Shown in pieces: positions 24,530 through 34,246 of a DNA stretch of 64,000 bases. The position numbers and the translations under genes were made by a program. Location of the stretch: the NCBI RefSeq assembly GCF_002764115.1, contig NZ_CP017945.1, positions 147,009 through 211,008 of the forward strand, given 5' to 3'. Origin of the DNA: Phyllobacterium zundukense (GTDB taxonomy: Bacteria > Pseudomonadota > Alphaproteobacteria > Rhizobiales > Rhizobiaceae). A model generated the notes under the pieces. It was not told where the DNA came from, made no database searches, and worked only from the letters and a program-made list of their open reading frames with translations. Every line of letters starts with the position of its first letter. Position 1 is the stretch's first letter.

Positions 24530-25444
24530 CTATTCCCTGACCCTCTCCCGTATCTGCACACCCCCGCCCGACTTGCGCAAGTTCGGCAAGGCCAGCATCA
24601 GCAGCACAAACGCGCCGGTGGCGAATTTCAGATCGGCAGGAGCAAGGCCAAGCGTCAGGCAGAACGAGATCAGCTGGTAATAGACCAGCGAACCGACGAC
24701 CGGGGCAAGGACCTGCCTTAGAATAGTCTGGCGTCCGGTGATAGCCTCGCCGATGATCAGTGCTGCAAGACCGTTGATCAGGATGCCAAAACCCATATTG
24801 ACGTCGGCAAAGCCCTGTGTTTGCACCATGATGCTGCCGCCGGTCGCCGAAAGTGCACTTGCAGCGCCGACGCCGATGATCGTTGCAGTGCTGACATTGA
24901 TACCCTGCGCCTCAGCCATATCCGGGCTGGCACCAACTGCGCGCATGGACGTGCCCTTTTCCGACATGAAGAAGTACAGCATCGCCGCCACCACCAGAGC
25001 AATCAGCAGCCCGACGATCAGAATCTTCACCCAGGGGAAATTGGCGGACGCACCCGCCAGGATGGTGAAAACCGTGTCATAGGTGAACAGCGGGATATTG
25101 GTGCGGCCCATGATGCGCAGATTGATGCTGTAGAGCATCGTCATGACCAGGATACCCGCAAGCAGCGTATTGATCTTGAAGCGCAGATGGATGAAGGCCG
25201 TCGTGCAGCCCGCCGCAAAACCGCAGATCAACGCGACAAGGCAGGCAGCGAAGGGATTAACTCCGGCAGCGATCAGTGTGCCGCAAACGCAGCCGCCGAG
25301 CGGAAAGGCTCCTTCCGAAGTGAGATCGGGAAAGTTCAGAATGCGGAAGGGCAGCATGACGCCGAGGACGACGAAGGAGACGATGAGACTCTGGGCGATG
25401 GTGACGGGGATCAGGCTGTAGAAACTGTTGAATACGTCCATCAT
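24530..25444 (-). CDS. TrpXYZ-type ABC transporter permease
   Basis: A 304-residue membrane protein of about eight to nine helices, the permease type found with PF04392 binding proteins (tryptophan/tyrosine-type, TrpY-like). Characteristic segments are FPDLTSEGAFPLGGCVCG near residue 40, FKINTLLAGILVMTMLYSINL and FGILINGLAALIIGEAI. The start at 25444 lies one base after the ATPase stop and follows GGGGAGCTGAG. A longer open frame extends upstream into the ATPase gene and is not conserved. Confidence 0.88.
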   Translation of the reverse strand: MMDVFNSFYSLIPVTIAQSLIVSFVVLGVMLPFRILNFPDLTSEGAFPLGGCVCGTLIAAGVNPFAACLVALICGFAAGCTTAFIHLRFKINTLLAGILVMTMLYSINLRIMGRTNIPLFTYDTVFTILAGASANFPWVKILIVGLLIALVVAAMLYFFMSEKGTSMRAVGASPDMAEAQGINVSTATIIGVGAASALSATGGSIMVQTQGFADVNMGFGILINGLAALIIGEAITGRQTILRQVLAPVVGSLVYYQLISFCLTLGLAPADLKFATGAFVLLMLALPNLRKSGGGVQIRERVRE

Positions 25445-25445
25445 C

Positions 25446-26240
25446 TCAGCTCCCCTGCAATGCGATGGCATCGGATTTCGTATGGAACCGGTCAATGAGG
25501 TCCGAAACGGTAATGCCGCGTTTCTCCTCCTGACCGATTTCAACCAGAACCTTGCCCGCATCCATCATTACGATCTTATTTCCGTACTTGATCGCATGTT
25601 CCATGTTGTGCGTGACCATGAGTGTGGTCAGCTGCAATTCTTCCACCGCCCGCACCGTCGTATCCATGACGAGCTTTGCCGTGCGTGGATCGAGGGCCGC
25701 CGTATGCTCGTCCAGCAGCAGAAGCTTTGGCCGCGTCGACACGGCCATGACCAGCGACAGCGATTGGCGCTGCCCGCCTGAGAGAAGCCCGACCGGCATA
25801 TCCAGCCGCTTTTCCAGCCCGAGATTGAGTTCGGCAAGCTGGTCGCTGTATTTGGCTCGCCGTGCAGCGGTGAGTCCGTAGGAAAAGCCACGCGGTTTGC
25901 CGCGCAGTTCCGCCAGCAGCATGTTTTCGCCGATGGTCATGGTCGGCGCCGTACCGATCATGGGATCCTGAAATACCCGGGCGATGAACTGGGCACGGCG
26001 ATGAGCATTGAGTTTTGTGACATCCTGGCCATCAATGGAGATACGACCGGTGTCCAATGGTAGCTTGCCGGAAACCGCGTTGAGAAAGCTCGACTTACCC
26101 GCGCCGTTGCTGCCGATGACAACGCAAAAATCTGCAGGTTTGAGCGCAACATTGAGTTCATCAAGCGCCCGGCGCTCGTCCTGCGTGCCGCGGTAGAAAA
26201 TCTTGGTGCCACCCTTAACGGAAAGCATGTCGGTGGTCAT
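25446..26240 (-). CDS. TrpXYZ-type ABC transporter ATP-binding protein
   Basis: A 264-residue ATPase: Walker A GSNGAGKSSFLN (residues about 39-50), Q-loop RVFQDPMIG, signature LLSGGQRQSLSLVMA, Walker B LLLLDEHTAALD and H-loop MVTHNM. The DEH in place of DEP after Walker B is typical of this TrpZ-like group. It is separated from the SBP gene by a gap with a strong hairpin, and is followed after one base by the permease gene. Start at 26240 (MTTDMLSVKGG). Confidence 0.9.
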   Translation of the reverse strand: MTTDMLSVKGGTKIFYRGTQDERRALDELNVALKPADFCVVIGSNGAGKSSFLNAVSGKLPLDTGRISIDGQDVTKLNAHRRAQFIARVFQDPMIGTAPTMTIGENMLLAELRGKPRGFSYGLTAARRAKYSDQLAELNLGLEKRLDMPVGLLSGGQRQSLSLVMAVSTRPKLLLLDEHTAALDPRTAKLVMDTTVRAVEELQLTTLMVTHNMEHAIKYGNKIVMMDAGKVLVEIGQEEKRGITVSDLIDRFHTKSDAIALQGS

Positions 26241-26279
26241 GTGTAAGCCCCTCAAACCAAGGCAATGTGCCTCATGGCA

Positions 26280-26313
26280 ATAGTTCCTGCGCCACGATTG
26301 GTGCAGGAACTAT
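26280..26313. repeat. Inverted repeat between SBP and ATPase genes
   Basis: ATAGTTCCTGC (26280-26290) and GCAGGAACTAT (26303-26313) form a perfect 11-bp stem just after the SBP stop codon. It lacks a T-run. Confidence 0.7.
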
Positions 26314-26338
26314 ATGTTTGCAGTCTATAGGAGAAGGC

Positions 26339-27313
26339 TTATTTGACGAAGCACTCACAATCTTTGAGGCTATCCGGCACTTTCTGGCCGGTTTTTGCCA
26401 GAACTGCCTCGTTGATCAGCGCGGTATGGTCCTCATAGGTCGGCTTGATCGGAGCTAGGCTCGCAGGTGACTTGCCGGCAATGATCTCGGAGGCAAGCTT
26501 GGCCGCATTCTGGCCAACCTTGGTGTAGGAAACCTCGAAGGCAGCAGCGACGAGGCCGTCGCGAACGGCTTGCGCCGAGGCATTGACGATCGGGATGTTG
26601 ACGTTGAATGCGGCCGCCGCAACGGCCGGAACCGCCGGCTGGACAAGGTTCGAACCGGGGACATAGATCACGTCGGCCTTGCCGGCGAGCGAGCTGACCC
26701 GGATCGGGATGTCGTTGGTATTGTCGAGACCGACTTCAACCAGTTCCATGCCTTCGGCAGTCGCGGCTTCCTTGATCAGTTTCAGCACGGCAACGTCATT
26801 ATCCTCGCCGGGATTATAGAGATAGGCGAGACGCTTTGCGTCCGGCAGGAGCTTCCTGATGAACTTCACCACCGAGCTGACGTCCTGCAGATCGGAGGCG
26901 CCGGTCATGCCGGTATCACCTGCTTCCCATGACGGTGTCAGCTTGGCGGCGACCGGATCGGTAACCGCCGCGAAAACAACCGGCGTACCGGAATTGCCGA
27001 CGATCTGCCGCGCACCCTGCGCAACCGGCGTCGTCACGGCAAGAATGAGCTTCGGGCTGCTGGAGACGAGCTTGGTAACCATCTGCGGAATGAGCGTGGC
27101 GTCGAAATTGACCTGTAACTCGTCATAGACGGCATCGGCCACGCCGAGCTTGGCCAGTTCGGCCTTGAATGCAGTTACGGTTTCATCGAGCTGCGGATGC
27201 TTGCCGAACTGGGCAATACCGATCTTTGTTTCAGCAGCAGCGGCTCCAAGGCCCAGGCCCATGCCGAGTGCTGCCACGAGCGCTGTCCGCACTACAAGTT
27301 TTGCGCCGATCAT
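26339..27313 (-). CDS. TrpX-type ABC transporter substrate-binding protein
   Basis: A 324-residue periplasmic protein of the PF04392 family. Its signal peptide is MIGAKLVVRTALVAALGMG (cleaved near AAAA-ETK). Then come IGIAQFGKHPQLDETV, TPVAQGARQIVGNSGTPVVFAAVTDPV, YNPGEDND and SSLAGKADVIYVPGSN, all hallmarks of the family. Characterised members bind tryptophan or tyrosine. The kynurenine-pathway genes opposite make tryptophan or a kynurenine the likely ligand. The ATG at 27313 follows GGGAGAAC; it is the first gene of the operon and is divergent from the GntR regulator. Confidence 0.88.
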   Translation of the reverse strand: MIGAKLVVRTALVAALGMGLGLGAAAAETKIGIAQFGKHPQLDETVTAFKAELAKLGVADAVYDELQVNFDATLIPQMVTKLVSSSPKLILAVTTPVAQGARQIVGNSGTPVVFAAVTDPVAAKLTPSWEAGDTGMTGASDLQDVSSVVKFIRKLLPDAKRLAYLYNPGEDNDVAVLKLIKEAATAEGMELVEVGLDNTNDIPIRVSSLAGKADVIYVPGSNLVQPAVPAVAAAAFNVNIPIVNASAQAVRDGLVAAAFEVSYTKVGQNAAKLASEIIAGKSPASLAPIKPTYEDHTALINEAVLAKTGQKVPDSLKDCECFVK

Positions 27314-27429
27314 CGATAGTTCTCCCTTTTTTGTGTGTCCCGCCTCCCAGAGCGAGATGAGGCTTGAAAATAATATAACAAACGTGAAATGATATACAAT
27401 ACTAAATGGCAAAAGCCGAAGGGGAAACA

Positions 27430-28173
27430 ATGGCTGAAAGCGTCAAATCGGACAGCCTTTATACGGCGCTGCGATCCCGCATTCTAAACGGGGAGTTGCG
27501 GCCGGGACAGTCCCTGCGCCTGCGCGCGCTCGCGCAGTCGCTCGGCGGCAGCGCAACCCCGGTGCGCGAAGCCCTTAATCGTCTTCACGCCGAAAACTTC
27601 GTCACGACTGAAGCCAATAAAGGCTTTCGCGTTGCGACGGTGACGCTCGAAGAGCTGGAAGATCTTGAATCAGCGCGATCGGCAATCGAAACCCAGCTCC
27701 TTCTACGCTCCATCGAGAAAGGTGGACGCGACTGGGAAGCAAACCTGGTCAGTGCGCACTACCGTCTGTCAAAATGCCAGGTACCAAATTCGTTTTCGCA
27801 GTCGCAAGCGATCGATCTGTGGGACACCGCTCATACGGAATTTCACTTTGCGTTGATTGCGGGCGCATCCTCGATATGGCTAATGAACTTCGCACGGCAG
27901 GTCAATGCACAGTTGCAGCGCTATCGACGTCACATCATCCTGCGTATCGACCACCTCAACCGGACCTCCGGAGATAATGGCGCCGGCGCACTCGGTGTCC
28001 TGTCGCGGGAGGCGCTCGGCATCGATGCACACACGGCGCTCATGCAAGCGGCGCTCGATCGCGACAAGGCCAAGGCGGAAGCCTTGATGCTCGATCATGT
28101 GCGCCTTGCCAAAGAAGCTTTTCTGAAACTCGCCAAGGCCAGCGGCATTGCCGGTTTTGACGCGGCAGCCTGA
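27430..28173 (+). CDS. GntR/FadR-family transcriptional regulator of the kynurenine divergon
   Basis: A 247-residue regulator with an N-terminal winged helix (LYTALRSRILNGELRPGQSLRLRALAQS begins near residue 9; TPVREALNRL is the recognition part) and an FCD-type helical sensor domain (ARSAIETQLLLRSIEK, HTEFHFALIAGA with metal-ligand His, DHVRLAKEAFL). It is the first of three genes with kynureninase and tryptophan dioxygenase, and is divergent from the importer operon. It likely represses both arms until tryptophan or kynurenine is present. GGGGAAACA precedes the ATG at 27430; an in-frame ATG at 27406 is weaker. The divergent gap holds an AT-rich stretch around ATGATATACAAT as a possible operator. 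Confidence 0.85.
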   Translation: MAESVKSDSLYTALRSRILNGELRPGQSLRLRALAQSLGGSATPVREALNRLHAENFVTTEANKGFRVATVTLEELEDLESARSAIETQLLLRSIEKGGRDWEANLVSAHYRLSKCQVPNSFSQSQAIDLWDTAHTEFHFALIAGASSIWLMNFARQVNAQLQRYRRHIILRIDHLNRTSGDNGAGALGVLSREALGIDAHTALMQAALDRDKAKAEALMLDHVRLAKEAFLKLAKASGIAGFDAAA

Positions 28174-28191
28174 CTTACCAAGAGAGAAGAC

Positions 28192-29439
28192 ATGGATAAC
28201 ACAAGGACAAAGATCGATGCCGGGTTAGCCGACCTGGCCGATCCATTGCGCGACTTCCGCAACCGGTTCGAGTTGCCAAATGGCGTGATCTACCTTGACG
28301 GCAATTCGCTTGGCGCCTTGCCGAAAACCGTCAGGCAGAGGGTAGCAAAGACGATCAGCGAGGAATGGGGCGAACAGCTGATCCGCAGTTGGAACACGGC
28401 CGACTGGGTGCATCTGCCACAGCGGGTCGGCAAGAAGATTGCGCGGCTCATCGGCGCGGAAGAGGGAACAGTGATTGCCGCCGACAGCACGTCGATCAAT
28501 CTTTTCAAAGTCTTGTCCGCCGCACTCGATCTCAATCCGGGCCGCAGCAAGATCATCTCCGAACGCGATAACTTCCCGACCGATCTCTATATTGCTGAAG
28601 GCGTGGCAAAGCAGGTCGGCAAGGGACATCGGCTGGTTCTGGTTGATGCTCCCGCGGATATTCCGGCCATGCTGGATGAGGATGTGGCGGTGCTCATGCT
28701 GACGCATGTCAATTACCGCAACGGCTATCGCCATGACATGGCAGAACTGACAAAGGCGGCGCATGACAAGGGCATCCTCGTCATTTGGGATCTCGCCCAT
28801 AGCGCCGGTGCGATGGCAGTCGACCTGACTGGCGCGGATGCAGATTTCGCGATTGGCTGCGGCTATAAATATCTGAATGGCGGGCCCGGCGCACCGGCCT
28901 TTCTCTACGTTAACCCGCGCCATCAGGGCGGGTTCCGCCAACCGCTTTCCGGCTGGTTCGGCCATCGCTCACCGTTCGATTTCGAGCCAGCCTATTCGCC
29001 TTCCAGCAGCATCGAACAATATCTGTGTGGAACGCCGCCCGTATTGGCCATGGTGGCCATGGATGAGGCGATGTCGTTGTGGGATGACGTCGACATGGCG
29101 GCCATCCGGACGAAATCCATCGCGCTGTGTGACTACTTCATTCAGGAAGTGGACACGTTCGCCGATGAGCTTGGGTTAAAGCTGGTGACCCCACGCGAAG
29201 CGGAATGGCGCGGCAGCCAGGTGTCCTATTCCTGCGACAATGGTTATGCCATCATGCAGGCGTTGATTGCGCGCGGCGTCATCGGCGATTTCCGTGCGCC
29301 GGACATTATCCGCTTCGGCATGACACCGCTTTATTTGAGTTTTGCCGAGGTGGGGCAGGCGGCGGCGATCCTCAAGGATATCCTCGCAACCCGCGCCTGG
29401 GATACACCCGAATATCATGTGAGGGGAGCTGTCACATGA
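28192..29439 (+). CDS. kynU: Kynureninase
   Basis: PLP enzyme that cleaves kynurenine to anthranilate and alanine (or 3-hydroxykynurenine to 3-hydroxyanthranilate). The 415-residue product has the N-terminal [12 protein letters not shown] motif. [10 protein letters not shown] follows, then [13 protein letters not shown] and the Schiff-base Lys in [19 protein letters not shown] (near residue 226). [15 protein letters not shown] and [12 protein letters not shown] are family features of the C-terminal half. It is 18 bp downstream of the regulator, and its stop overlaps the next start as ATGA. Confidence 0.95.
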   Translation: MDNTRTKIDAGLADLADPLRDFRNRFELPNGVIYLDGNSLGALPKTVRQRVAKTISEEWGEQLIRSWNTADWVHLPQRVGKKIARLIGAEEGTVIAADSTSINLFKVLSAALDLNPGRSKIISERDNFPTDLYIAEGVAKQVGKGHRLVLVDAPADIPAMLDEDVAVLMLTHVNYRNGYRHDMAELTKAAHDKGILVIWDLAHSAGAMAVDLTGADADFAIGCGYKYLNGGPGAPAFLYVNPRHQGGFRQPLSGWFGHRSPFDFEPAYSPSSSIEQYLCGTPPVLAMVAMDEAMSLWDDVDMAAIRTKSIALCDYFIQEVDTFADELGLKLVTPREAEWRGSQVSYSCDNGYAIMQALIARGVIGDFRAPDIIRFGMTPLYLSFAEVGQAAAILKDILATRAWDTPEYHVRGAVT

Positions 29440-30275
29440 CGCGTACACCCTATGATCCAGAAGGCGAAGGCGCGCAGATGTCGTTCGAAGGGCGCATGTC
29501 CTATGGCGATTATCTGCACCTCGACAAGATTCTCACGGCGCAATCGCCGCTTTCCGATGCCCATGACGAAATGCTGTTCATTGTGCAGCACCAGGCCTCG
29601 GAAATCTGGATGCGACTGGTCATTCATGAGCTGACATCCGTGTGCGAGCATATCGCCAGGGACGACCTCGCGCCATCCTTCAAGATGCTCGCCCGCGTCT
29701 CACGCATTCTCGACCAGCTGAATTCGGCATGGGATGTACTGCGGACCATGACGCCCAGCGAATACACGACCTTCCGCGAAGCACTCGGCATGTCATCCGG
29801 GTTCCAGTCGTTCCAGTACCGGGCGATCGAATTCCTCGCCGGCAACAAGAATGCCGCAATGATGCGCCCGCACGAGCACAAGCCGGATATCCATGTGTGG
29901 CTGAAGGAAATACTGCATGCGCCGAGCATTTACGACCAGTCGATCCGGCTTCTGGCACGCAAGGGATTTGACATCGACAAATCAGTGCTGAAGCGCGACT
30001 GCTCGCTACCCTACCAGGCAAACAGCAGCGTACGCGATGCGTGGCTGGTGATCTATCGCGATCCGGAAGCGCATTGGCCGCTCTACGAACTCGCAGAAAA
30101 GCTGGTGGATTTCGAGGATTACTTCCGGCGCTGGCGTTTCAACCATGTCACCACAGTCGAGCGAATTATCGGCTTCAAGACCGGCACGGGCGGGACATCC
30201 GGCGTCAACTATCTGCGCAAAATGCTAGAAGTGGTGCTGTTCCCAGAATTGTGGAACGTAAGAACCGATCTTTAG
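29436..30275 (+). CDS. kynA: Tryptophan 2,3-dioxygenase
   Basis: Heme enzyme that opens the indole ring of tryptophan to N-formylkynurenine, the first step of the kynurenine pathway. The 279-residue product has [13 protein letters not shown], then [18 protein letters not shown] (with the distal His region), [13 protein letters not shown] (substrate pocket), and the proximal heme His in [14 protein letters not shown] near residue 235. Its C-terminus [15 protein letters not shown] is characteristic. Coupled to kynU by an ATGA overlap. The gene order regulator-kynU-kynA means the cluster can make anthranilate once the formyl group is removed. Confidence 0.95.
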   Translation: MTRTPYDPEGEGAQMSFEGRMSYGDYLHLDKILTAQSPLSDAHDEMLFIVQHQASEIWMRLVIHELTSVCEHIARDDLAPSFKMLARVSRILDQLNSAWDVLRTMTPSEYTTFREALGMSSGFQSFQYRAIEFLAGNKNAAMMRPHEHKPDIHVWLKEILHAPSIYDQSIRLLARKGFDIDKSVLKRDCSLPYQANSSVRDAWLVIYRDPEAHWPLYELAEKLVDFEDYFRRWRFNHVTTVERIIGFKTGTGGTSGVNYLRKMLEVVLFPELWNVRTDL

Positions 30276-30631
30276 GCCGCGCGCTTATCGATTGCGACGC
30301 AGTCCATGGCGGATTTCGCATGAATGTGATTGCTGTGCGCGAAACCATGCTTGGCGATCGCTGCGAGATCATCATCCGGCTTGATCGGCCGTGACCACCA
30401 ATTGTCATTGAGCGTCCAGCCTTGGGCAGTTGCACTCTCGACCTCGGAACTGTCCGGCCGCAACACGCAGGATTCATGCACGATACGCGCATTGGGAGAC
30501 CGCTTGCTCATCATCTGGCGGCCTTGGGCGAGCGCACTCGCTTCGTCCTCGGCGATGACGAGCTGATGGAACAGATGACGCGTCTGCTTGTACTTCGTCA
30601 GATAAGCGAACTTGACTTGATAGGCTGGCAC
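30272..30631 (-). CDS. Hypothetical protein, 119 residues
   Basis: An open frame convergent with kynA, overlapping its end by 4 bp. The product ([19 protein letters not shown], then [18 protein letters not shown]) begins like a small alpha-beta protein and has a hydrophilic C-terminal half with HSNHIHAKS. The start is GTG at 30631, seven bases after GGGAGC. It has no signal or membrane segment and I do not recognise the family. That it is real is supported by the ribosome binding site and the N-terminal amphipathic pattern, but not by any motif. Confidence 0.6.
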   Translation of the reverse strand: MPAYQVKFAYLTKYKQTRHLFHQLVIAEDEASALAQGRQMMSKRSPNARIVHESCVLRPDSSEVESATAQGWTLNDNWWSRPIKPDDDLAAIAKHGFAHSNHIHAKSAMDCVAIDKRAA

Positions 30632-30810
30632 TGCATGCTCCCTGCATCAAAGACTCAGTCGTTAACCATTTGTTAATATTGTTGGCGAAACGGTCTTTTT
30701 CAAGGAATGGCAGGTTTTACACAGATAAATTTGGGCGTTTGACCCAATGCAGCGGTTTATCTAACTAATTGTTTTTACAATGAAATACTTGCTCGTTACG
30801 AGAGCGAAAT

Positions 30811-30842
30811 AAAAAACCGTCCTGATCTTGCGACCAGAACGG
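30811..30842 (-). terminator. Intrinsic terminator of the SAF-domain dehydrogenase gene
   Basis: On the minus strand a stem CCGTTCTGGTC/GATCAGGACGG with a GCAA loop (30842-30817) is followed by TTTTTTATTT. It lies 28 bp after the stop codon. Confidence 0.88.
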
Positions 30843-30869
30843 CTGAATACGTCGTTATCAATCTGCCGC

Positions 30870-32189
30870 TCACGCGCCGTAGACGAGCCTGTCCTGCCGT
30901 GCCCGCAATTCGACGATCTTGGAGCCGGCGGCCGGGGCGGCATTGACGCTGGTGATCAGCTCGCCCTTGGCGATCGGGGCGGTGACGCTGCCGCCCTGCA
31001 ACAGGCCGCAGGGGATGGCGCCGGCACTGCGCGCTTCGCCCGCCGTCATGATCCAGGCGCGGTAGCAATATTCGCCGATGGCATCGAGGGTGTCGCCGGG
31101 CTTCAGATCCTTCTTCGCCACCGCACAGACCTCGGCAACCGGCTTGGCCAGCGGCACCATGTCGGCCTTGCCGTAGAGCACGACGCGGGCGCAGGTCAGC
31201 GGCACCTCCAGCGAGGTCAGATGATACGGCCGGTGGAAGGTGAAATACGGCCCCTTGCCCATCTTCAAATCTTCCATGCGTTCGCAAATGCGCGGATGCG
31301 ACATGTCGGCGACGACGAAGACGCCGGGTGCCACGCCCTTGCCGATCGAATAGTCGACGACACCGACCTTCGACAGCACGCCGCCATCCTTTTCCGGCAC
31401 CAGCACCTTCGACAATTGATCCAGCGTGGCCGCCGGGCCATGCATGCCCGGCCGGTCCGGCACCAGCCCTGTGGCATTGGCGATCGCCGCCATCTCCACC
31501 ATGGTCTTCGAGCCGTCGACGAACTCGACCAGCATGCGCACATTCATGTGGCGGCGGGCGGCCTCTTCCTCGTAATCGTCGGGAATGGCATCGATGTTGA
31601 GCGGGTTGTTCTTGCCCTTGCCGGCGGCAACGATCGGATGGCCCATGGCCGAGACGAACTCGATCAGCTCCATGCAGGACGATGGCTCATCGCCCGCCCC
31701 CAGCGAATAGGTGACGCCGAGCCGGTCGGCCTCGCTCTTCAGATAGGCGCCGATGGTCACGTCCGCCTCGACATTCATCATCACCAGATGCTTGCCGTGT
31801 TCCATCGCCCGCAGGCCGATCTCGGCCCCGACCGCCGGCACGCCGGTCGCATCGATGACCACGTCGATCAGATCGTTCTCGAGGATGAGATTGGCATCGC
31901 TGGTGACGGCGATCTTGCCGGCCTCCATCGCCGCGCTCAAGCTGGAGGCAGTGGCGACTTCGCGCGAATGGCCCTGTTCCTGATAGGCGATATCGACCGC
32001 CTTCAGGGCGTTCGGCAGGTTCAGTTCGGAAATCGCCCCGATCTCGATGCCGGGCATATGCGCCACCCGGGTAACGATGTCCGTGCCCATCTCGCCCGAA
32101 CCGATCAGGCCGATGCGGATCGGTCGGCCCGTCTCCGCCCGGGCCTGCATGTCACGCGCCAATCCCGTCAATGCAACATTCGTAGCCAT
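30870..32189 (-). CDS. NAD(P)-dependent homoserine-dehydrogenase-like oxidoreductase with SAF domain
   Basis: A 439-residue protein. The N-terminal Rossmann fold shows RIGLIGSGEMGTDIV (residues about 25-39) and VVIDATGVPAVGAEIG; the central part shows GAGDEPSSCMELIEF and GKGKNNPLNIDAIP. A C-terminal SAF domain begins near KKDLKPGDTLDAIGEYCYR. The family is often labelled homoserine dehydrogenase-like or, from the SAF part, FlgA-like, but members sit with sugar and sugar-acid genes. It follows the galactofuranose-type importer by 90 bp on the same strand and has a good Shine-Dalgarno (GGAGG). The reaction is unknown; oxidation of a sugar acid is a guess from context. Confidence 0.78.
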   Translation of the reverse strand: MATNVALTGLARDMQARAETGRPIRIGLIGSGEMGTDIVTRVAHMPGIEIGAISELNLPNALKAVDIAYQEQGHSREVATASSLSAAMEAGKIAVTSDANLILENDLIDVVIDATGVPAVGAEIGLRAMEHGKHLVMMNVEADVTIGAYLKSEADRLGVTYSLGAGDEPSSCMELIEFVSAMGHPIVAAGKGKNNPLNIDAIPDDYEEEAARRHMNVRMLVEFVDGSKTMVEMAAIANATGLVPDRPGMHGPAATLDQLSKVLVPEKDGGVLSKVGVVDYSIGKGVAPGVFVVADMSHPRICERMEDLKMGKGPYFTFHRPYHLTSLEVPLTCARVVLYGKADMVPLAKPVAEVCAVAKKDLKPGDTLDAIGEYCYRAWIMTAGEARSAGAIPCGLLQGGSVTAPIAKGELITSVNAAPAAGSKIVELRARQDRLVYGA

Positions 32190-32279
32190 AATGCCTCCAG
32201 TCCGTTTCAGACCGGCATAGGACGGGAAATCGTGATTGGCAAGTTAGAGGCCGATTGATTACCCACGAGCGCCTGCAAA

Positions 32280-33254
32280 TCACTGCTCCCTGGCAGTAAC
32301 GCTGCGCGAGGAAAGCTTCGCCTGGAGTATCACGACGACGAGCAAGAAGAGGCCACGGATGACAGACTGCCAGTAGGCGGAAAGCGATATCCAGCCCTTG
32401 CCGTTCTCGAAGTTCAGCACATTGAACAGGATTCCGAGCAGCAGGACACCGGCCAGCGTCGCACCGACCGAACCGACGCCACCGGTGAGCAAGGTCCCAC
32501 CGACAACGACTGCCGCGATGGCGAAGAGTTCCCAGCCTACACCCTCGATTGGTTGTCCCGCACCGAACTGCGAGGCAAGAATGACGCCGGCAAGCCCGGC
32601 AAGTCCGCCACTGGCGAGATAGACCAGGAATTTGATGCGATCGGCGGGGAGGCCCATCAGGCGCGTGGCATCCTCATTGCCGCCGACGGCAAGCACGCCC
32701 CGTCCGGTACTGGTGAAATTGAGGGCTATCCAGCCGAAGACATAGGCCACAATCGCGATCCATGCGGGAATGGGAAAGCCGAGAAAATTGTCCTGGCCGA
32801 TCGACGTGAAGCCGCTTTCGTAGGAGACCGAAACCGACTGGTTGTTGGCAAGCAGAAGCGCAGTGCCGCTTGCCGCCAGCATCATCGCCAGCGTAGCGAC
32901 AAACGGCATGATCTTCAACCGCGTAACCAGCACAGCATTGACGAGGCCGACGCAGAGCCCAGCACCTACACCGGCACAAAGGCCGACCCATGCGCCCTGC
33001 GGGCTGGCGAGCGCAGCGACGACACTGCCGAGGGCTGCTGTCGAGCCAACCGACAGGTCAATGCCGCCGGTCATGATGACAAAGCACATGCCGAGCGCCA
33101 CCAGCGCGAACATGGAATTATAGCGCAGCACGCTGGTGATGTTGAAAAAGCCAAGGAAATAGTCGTAACGCGCCCAGCCAAAGAGAATAAGCAGCAACAA
33201 CGCCAGAACCACACCATAGCTGCCAAGCATGGAAATCAATCGGACCCTTGTCAT
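32280..33254 (-). CDS. Ribose/galactofuranose-type ABC transporter permease (second)
   Basis: A 324-residue CUT2-type permease with about eight to ten helices and the typical MTGGIDLSVGSTAALGSV and GGNEDATRLMGLPADRIK motifs. Translation starts at ATG 33254, overlapping the preceding permease stop as ATGA. In the E. coli ytfQRTyjfF order this corresponds to YjfF. Pairs with the other permease and the double ATPase. Confidence 0.9.
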   Translation of the reverse strand: MTRVRLISMLGSYGVVLALLLLILFGWARYDYFLGFFNITSVLRYNSMFALVALGMCFVIMTGGIDLSVGSTAALGSVVAALASPQGAWVGLCAGVGAGLCVGLVNAVLVTRLKIMPFVATLAMMLAASGTALLLANNQSVSVSYESGFTSIGQDNFLGFPIPAWIAIVAYVFGWIALNFTSTGRGVLAVGGNEDATRLMGLPADRIKFLVYLASGGLAGLAGVILASQFGAGQPIEGVGWELFAIAAVVVGGTLLTGGVGSVGATLAGVLLLGILFNVLNFENGKGWISLSAYWQSVIRGLFLLVVVILQAKLSSRSVTAREQ

Positions 33255-34246
33255 GCGCGCCTGCCCTGTTGCTGGATCCAAACAGCGAGCACAATGATGC
33301 CGGCCTTGACCACGAGAGCTGCAGCGTCCGGCACGCCGTTGGCGAGCAGCGTGTAACGCACGAGCTGGATCGTCATGGCGCCGAGGAGCGTCCCGACAAT
33401 GGTTGCCTTGCCACCGCTAAGCAGTGTACCTCCGACGGCTACCGCCGCGATGGCATCGAGTTCCATACCCATGCCAACCAGATTGGCGTCGCTTGAGGAA
33501 TTGATGGCGATGACGACGAGACCGGCGATACCGGCGCAAAGACCGCTGATCGCATAGACCACAAGTTTCACTTTGGAAACGGCGATGCCGGAAAGTTCCG
33601 CCGCCCGCTCATTGCCGCCAATAGCGATGATCTGGCGGCCGAAGACAGTCCGTTTCAACGCCCACGCAGCCGCTATCACGAGCAGCACCATCAGCAGCAC
33701 CTGTACGGGAATGCCAAAGATACGGCCAAGGCCGATGAACTGGAACTGCGGCACACGGAACGTCTGGAGATTGCCATTGGTCATGACCTGGGCGATACCG
33801 CGCCCAGCGATGAACAGCACCAGCGTGGCGACAATGGGCTGGATGCGGAATTTGGCGATAAGCCAGCCGTTGAAAAGGCCGAAAAGACCGGCAACGCCAA
33901 CCGAGATAATCATGGCGGCGACTACCGCCAAGTAAACATTGTGGATTGGAACGATCTTGCCGAGGAAGATCATCGGTGCGAGCGCACCGGAAATCGCCAT
34001 CAGCGAGCCGACCGAAAGATCAATGCCACCAGTCGCGATAACCAGCGTCATGCCGACGGCGACAATGACGATGGTGCAAACCTGCGTGAGGTTGACATTC
34101 AAAGTCTGCGCCGTCGCGAAGTTGCGGGTGAAGGCAAGGTTGAACAGGATGAGCAGGACGAGCGCGATCAAGGTGCCATAGCGCGCCATGAAATCGAAGG
34201 GATCTAACGGTCTCGATAGGCGTTGTTGCCGGGCGGCGTCTGTCAC
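33251..34246 (-). CDS. Ribose/galactofuranose-type ABC transporter permease (first)
   Basis: A 331-residue CUT2-type permease. Motifs: ATGGIDLSVGSLMAISG after the third helix, GLGRIFGIPVQVLLMVLL, AIGGNERAAELSGIAVSKVK and the C-terminal GGTLLSGGKATIVGTLLGA. Its start overlaps the ATPase stop, and it corresponds to YtfT in the E. coli galactofuranose operon order. Confidence 0.9.
   Translation of the reverse strand: MTDAARQQRLSRPLDPFDFMARYGTLIALVLLILFNLAFTRNFATAQTLNVNLTQVCTIVIVAVGMTLVIATGGIDLSVGSLMAISGALAPMIFLGKIVPIHNVYLAVVAAMIISVGVAGLFGLFNGWLIAKFRIQPIVATLVLFIAGRGIAQVMTNGNLQTFRVPQFQFIGLGRIFGIPVQVLLMVLLVIAAAWALKRTVFGRQIIAIGGNERAAELSGIAVSKVKLVVYAISGLCAGIAGLVVIAINSSSDANLVGMGMELDAIAAVAVGGTLLSGGKATIVGTLLGAMTIQLVRYTLLANGVPDAAALVVKAGIIVLAVWIQQQGRRA

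Noticed and set aside
30828..32258. Long open frame on the plus strand (about 476 codons) opposite the SAF-domain dehydrogenase gene
   Set aside because: It mirrors the GC-rich minus-strand gene, its translation is rich in His, Arg and Asp without any family motif, and it has no ribosome binding site. The minus-strand product has clear Rossmann and SAF motifs.
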